DNA from: Lachnospiraceae bacterium
Lineage (GTDB): Bacteria; Bacillota; Clostridia; Lachnospirales; Lachnospiraceae
Length of the DNA stretch: 64,000 nucleotides
Direction: 5' to 3'
NCBI GenBank assembly: GCA_017470735.1
Contig: JAFUYB010000050.1
Coordinates: 1-64,000 of the forward strand
Position numbers and translations under genes: made by a program. Below the pieces are notes generated by a model. That model searched no databases and was not told the DNA's origin. It was given only the letters and a program-made list of their open reading frames with translations. This document shows, in pieces, positions 63,024 through 64,000 of the stretch. Position 1 is the stretch's first letter. Every line of letters begins with the position of its first letter.

Positions 63024-64000
63024 TGATTGCGACATTGATAAACGCATTCAAAATACAAGATTTGAGAAAACGCCTCTATTTCACGCTGTTTATGCTGGTC
63101 GTTGTCCGCTTTGGATCGCAGATACCGGTACCCGGCGTGGATACGGATGTATTCAAGGATCTGTTCGCCAATTCCGGCGGCGCGATGAATTTCTTTGATG
63201 CGATCACCGGCGGTTCGTTTGAGCAGATGTCCGTATTTGCTTTGAACATCACGCCGTACATCACATCATCGATCATCATGCAGCTGTTGACGATCGCGTT
63301 CCCCGCATTGGAGGAGATGCAGCGCGACGGCGAGCAGGGGCGTAAAAAGATGACGCAGATTACCCGTTATCTGACGATCGGGCTGTCCGTCATGGAGTCC
63401 TTCTTCATGGCGCTCGGATTCGGACAGAGCGGGTATCTGGAAAAGTTTGATGTACTGCATGTGCTGGTACTGATCACGGTACTGACTGCAGGCTCGGCGG
63501 TGCTGATGTGGATCGGTGAACAGATTACGGAGCATGGCGTCGGCAATGGTATTTCCATCGTTCTGACGATCAACATTATCTCCCGTATTCCGAGCGACCT
63601 TTCAACGCTGTATCAGCAGTTCGTCAAGGACAAGACGGTTGCCAAGGGCACGCTTTCGGCGGTGATCATCGCGGCGATCATTATCGCGATCGTTGTCATG
63701 GTCGTGGTACTGCAGTGCGCTGAGCGCCGGATTCCGGTGCAGTACGCGAGGAAGCTGCAGGGACGCCGTCAGGTCGGCGGCGCGAGCTCGCACATTCCGC
63801 TGAAGGTCAATACCGCAGGCGTGATCCCGGTTATCTTCGCGCAGTCCATTCTGCAGACTCCGGTGATCATAGCGACATTGCTTGGCCGGCAGAACGGCAC
63901 AGGCTTTTGGAGCAAGGTATTAAACGGCATGAGCCAGTCGCACTGGTTTGACCCGAACAACTGGGTATATACGATCGGCGCGGCTGTGTATGTAGCATTG
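63023..64000 (+). CDS. secY: Protein translocase subunit SecY (3' end outside the window)
   Basis: SecY is the pore of the protein export channel. The first 326 residues are present: IATLINAFKIQDLRKRLYFTLFMLVVVRFGSQIPVPGVD (helix 1), the plug region after it, TGGSFEQMSVFALNITPYITSSIIMQLLT (helix 2), and GEQITEHGVGNGISIVL (helix 5). The frame is open to the last base, so the gene is cut by the window edge, not truncated. It is coupled to rplO by overlapping stop and start codons; secE, its partner, is at 2167. Confidence 0.96.
   Translation, partial: MIATLINAFKIQDLRKRLYFTLFMLVVVRFGSQIPVPGVDTDVFKDLFANSGGAMNFFDAITGGSFEQMSVFALNITPYITSSIIMQLLTIAFPALEEMQRDGEQGRKKMTQITRYLTIGLSVMESFFMALGFGQSGYLEKFDVLHVLVLITVLTAGSAVLMWIGEQITEHGVGNGISIVLTINIISRIPSDLSTLYQQFVKDKTVAKGTLSAVIIAAIIIAIVVMVVVLQCAERRIPVQYARKLQGRRQVGGASSHIPLKVNTAGVIPVIFAQSILQTPVIIATLLGRQNGTGFWSKVLNGMSQSHWFDPNNWVYTIGAAVYVAL

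Noticed and set aside
1..64000. CRISPR array, transposase, prophage or plasmid genes
   Set aside because: No regularly spaced direct repeats and no proteins of these types were seen; the repeats found are dispersed intergenic hairpins.

Overview
The window looks like a chromosomal segment of an anaerobic clostridial bacterium, most likely a member of the Lachnospiraceae. The pointers are a SCIFF peptide with its radical SAM maturase, a SigI/RsgI pair, a FprA flavodiiron protein, a CIRCE operator before clpB, strong SigA-type promoters and frequent GTG or TTG starts. No rRNA, tRNA, CRISPR array, insertion sequence or phage gene was seen.

Layout. 1-1720: a secreted leucine-rich-repeat surface protein, a duplicated 3' tail module, and a very small convergent locus that resembles a type I toxin-antitoxin system. 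1860-18370: the information-processing block rpmG-secE-nusG-rplK-rplA, rplJ-rplL (with an L10 leader), rpoB-rpoC, rpsL-rpsG-fusA and tuf. 18380-26070: envelope and signalling genes (a membrane nucleotide-sugar dehydratase, a secreted amidase, a Wzz-like protein, a REC-GGDEF-EAL protein, FprA). 26270-31530: sugar transport (fruK, fruA, ptsH, ptsI). 31540-34560: sigI-rsgI and a convergent gene with a sigma-28-like promoter. 34650-37560: ispE, a GntR regulator, a DUF1934 protein and an unknown membrane protein. 37690-45080: the SCIFF cassette, secDF, glyA, serS and an RNase HI. 45270-46500: a second copy of the surface-protein cassette. 46540-53115: a Nudix hydrolase, deoB, clpB and glpK. 53250-64000: the S10-spc ribosomal operon in the usual order from rpsJ into secY, which runs off the window.

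The genes are mostly core functions. The surprises are between them. Two surface-protein genes share a promoter with a G-run in the spacer (seven G against eight), which suggests phase-variable expression. Several ribosomal and metabolic intergenic regions hold long imperfect hairpins with a recurring tandem G-A/G-A internal loop. Some of these are clear repeats of one another with changes on both sides of the helix, so they may be an undescribed structured RNA or repeat family. Intergenic regions in the str operon (S12-S7, S7-EF-G, EF-G-EF-Tu) fold into multi-hairpin structures. HPr carries Arg where Firmicutes usually have the regulatory Ser46. All folding, promoter and family statements were made by reading the sequence; no program or database was run.
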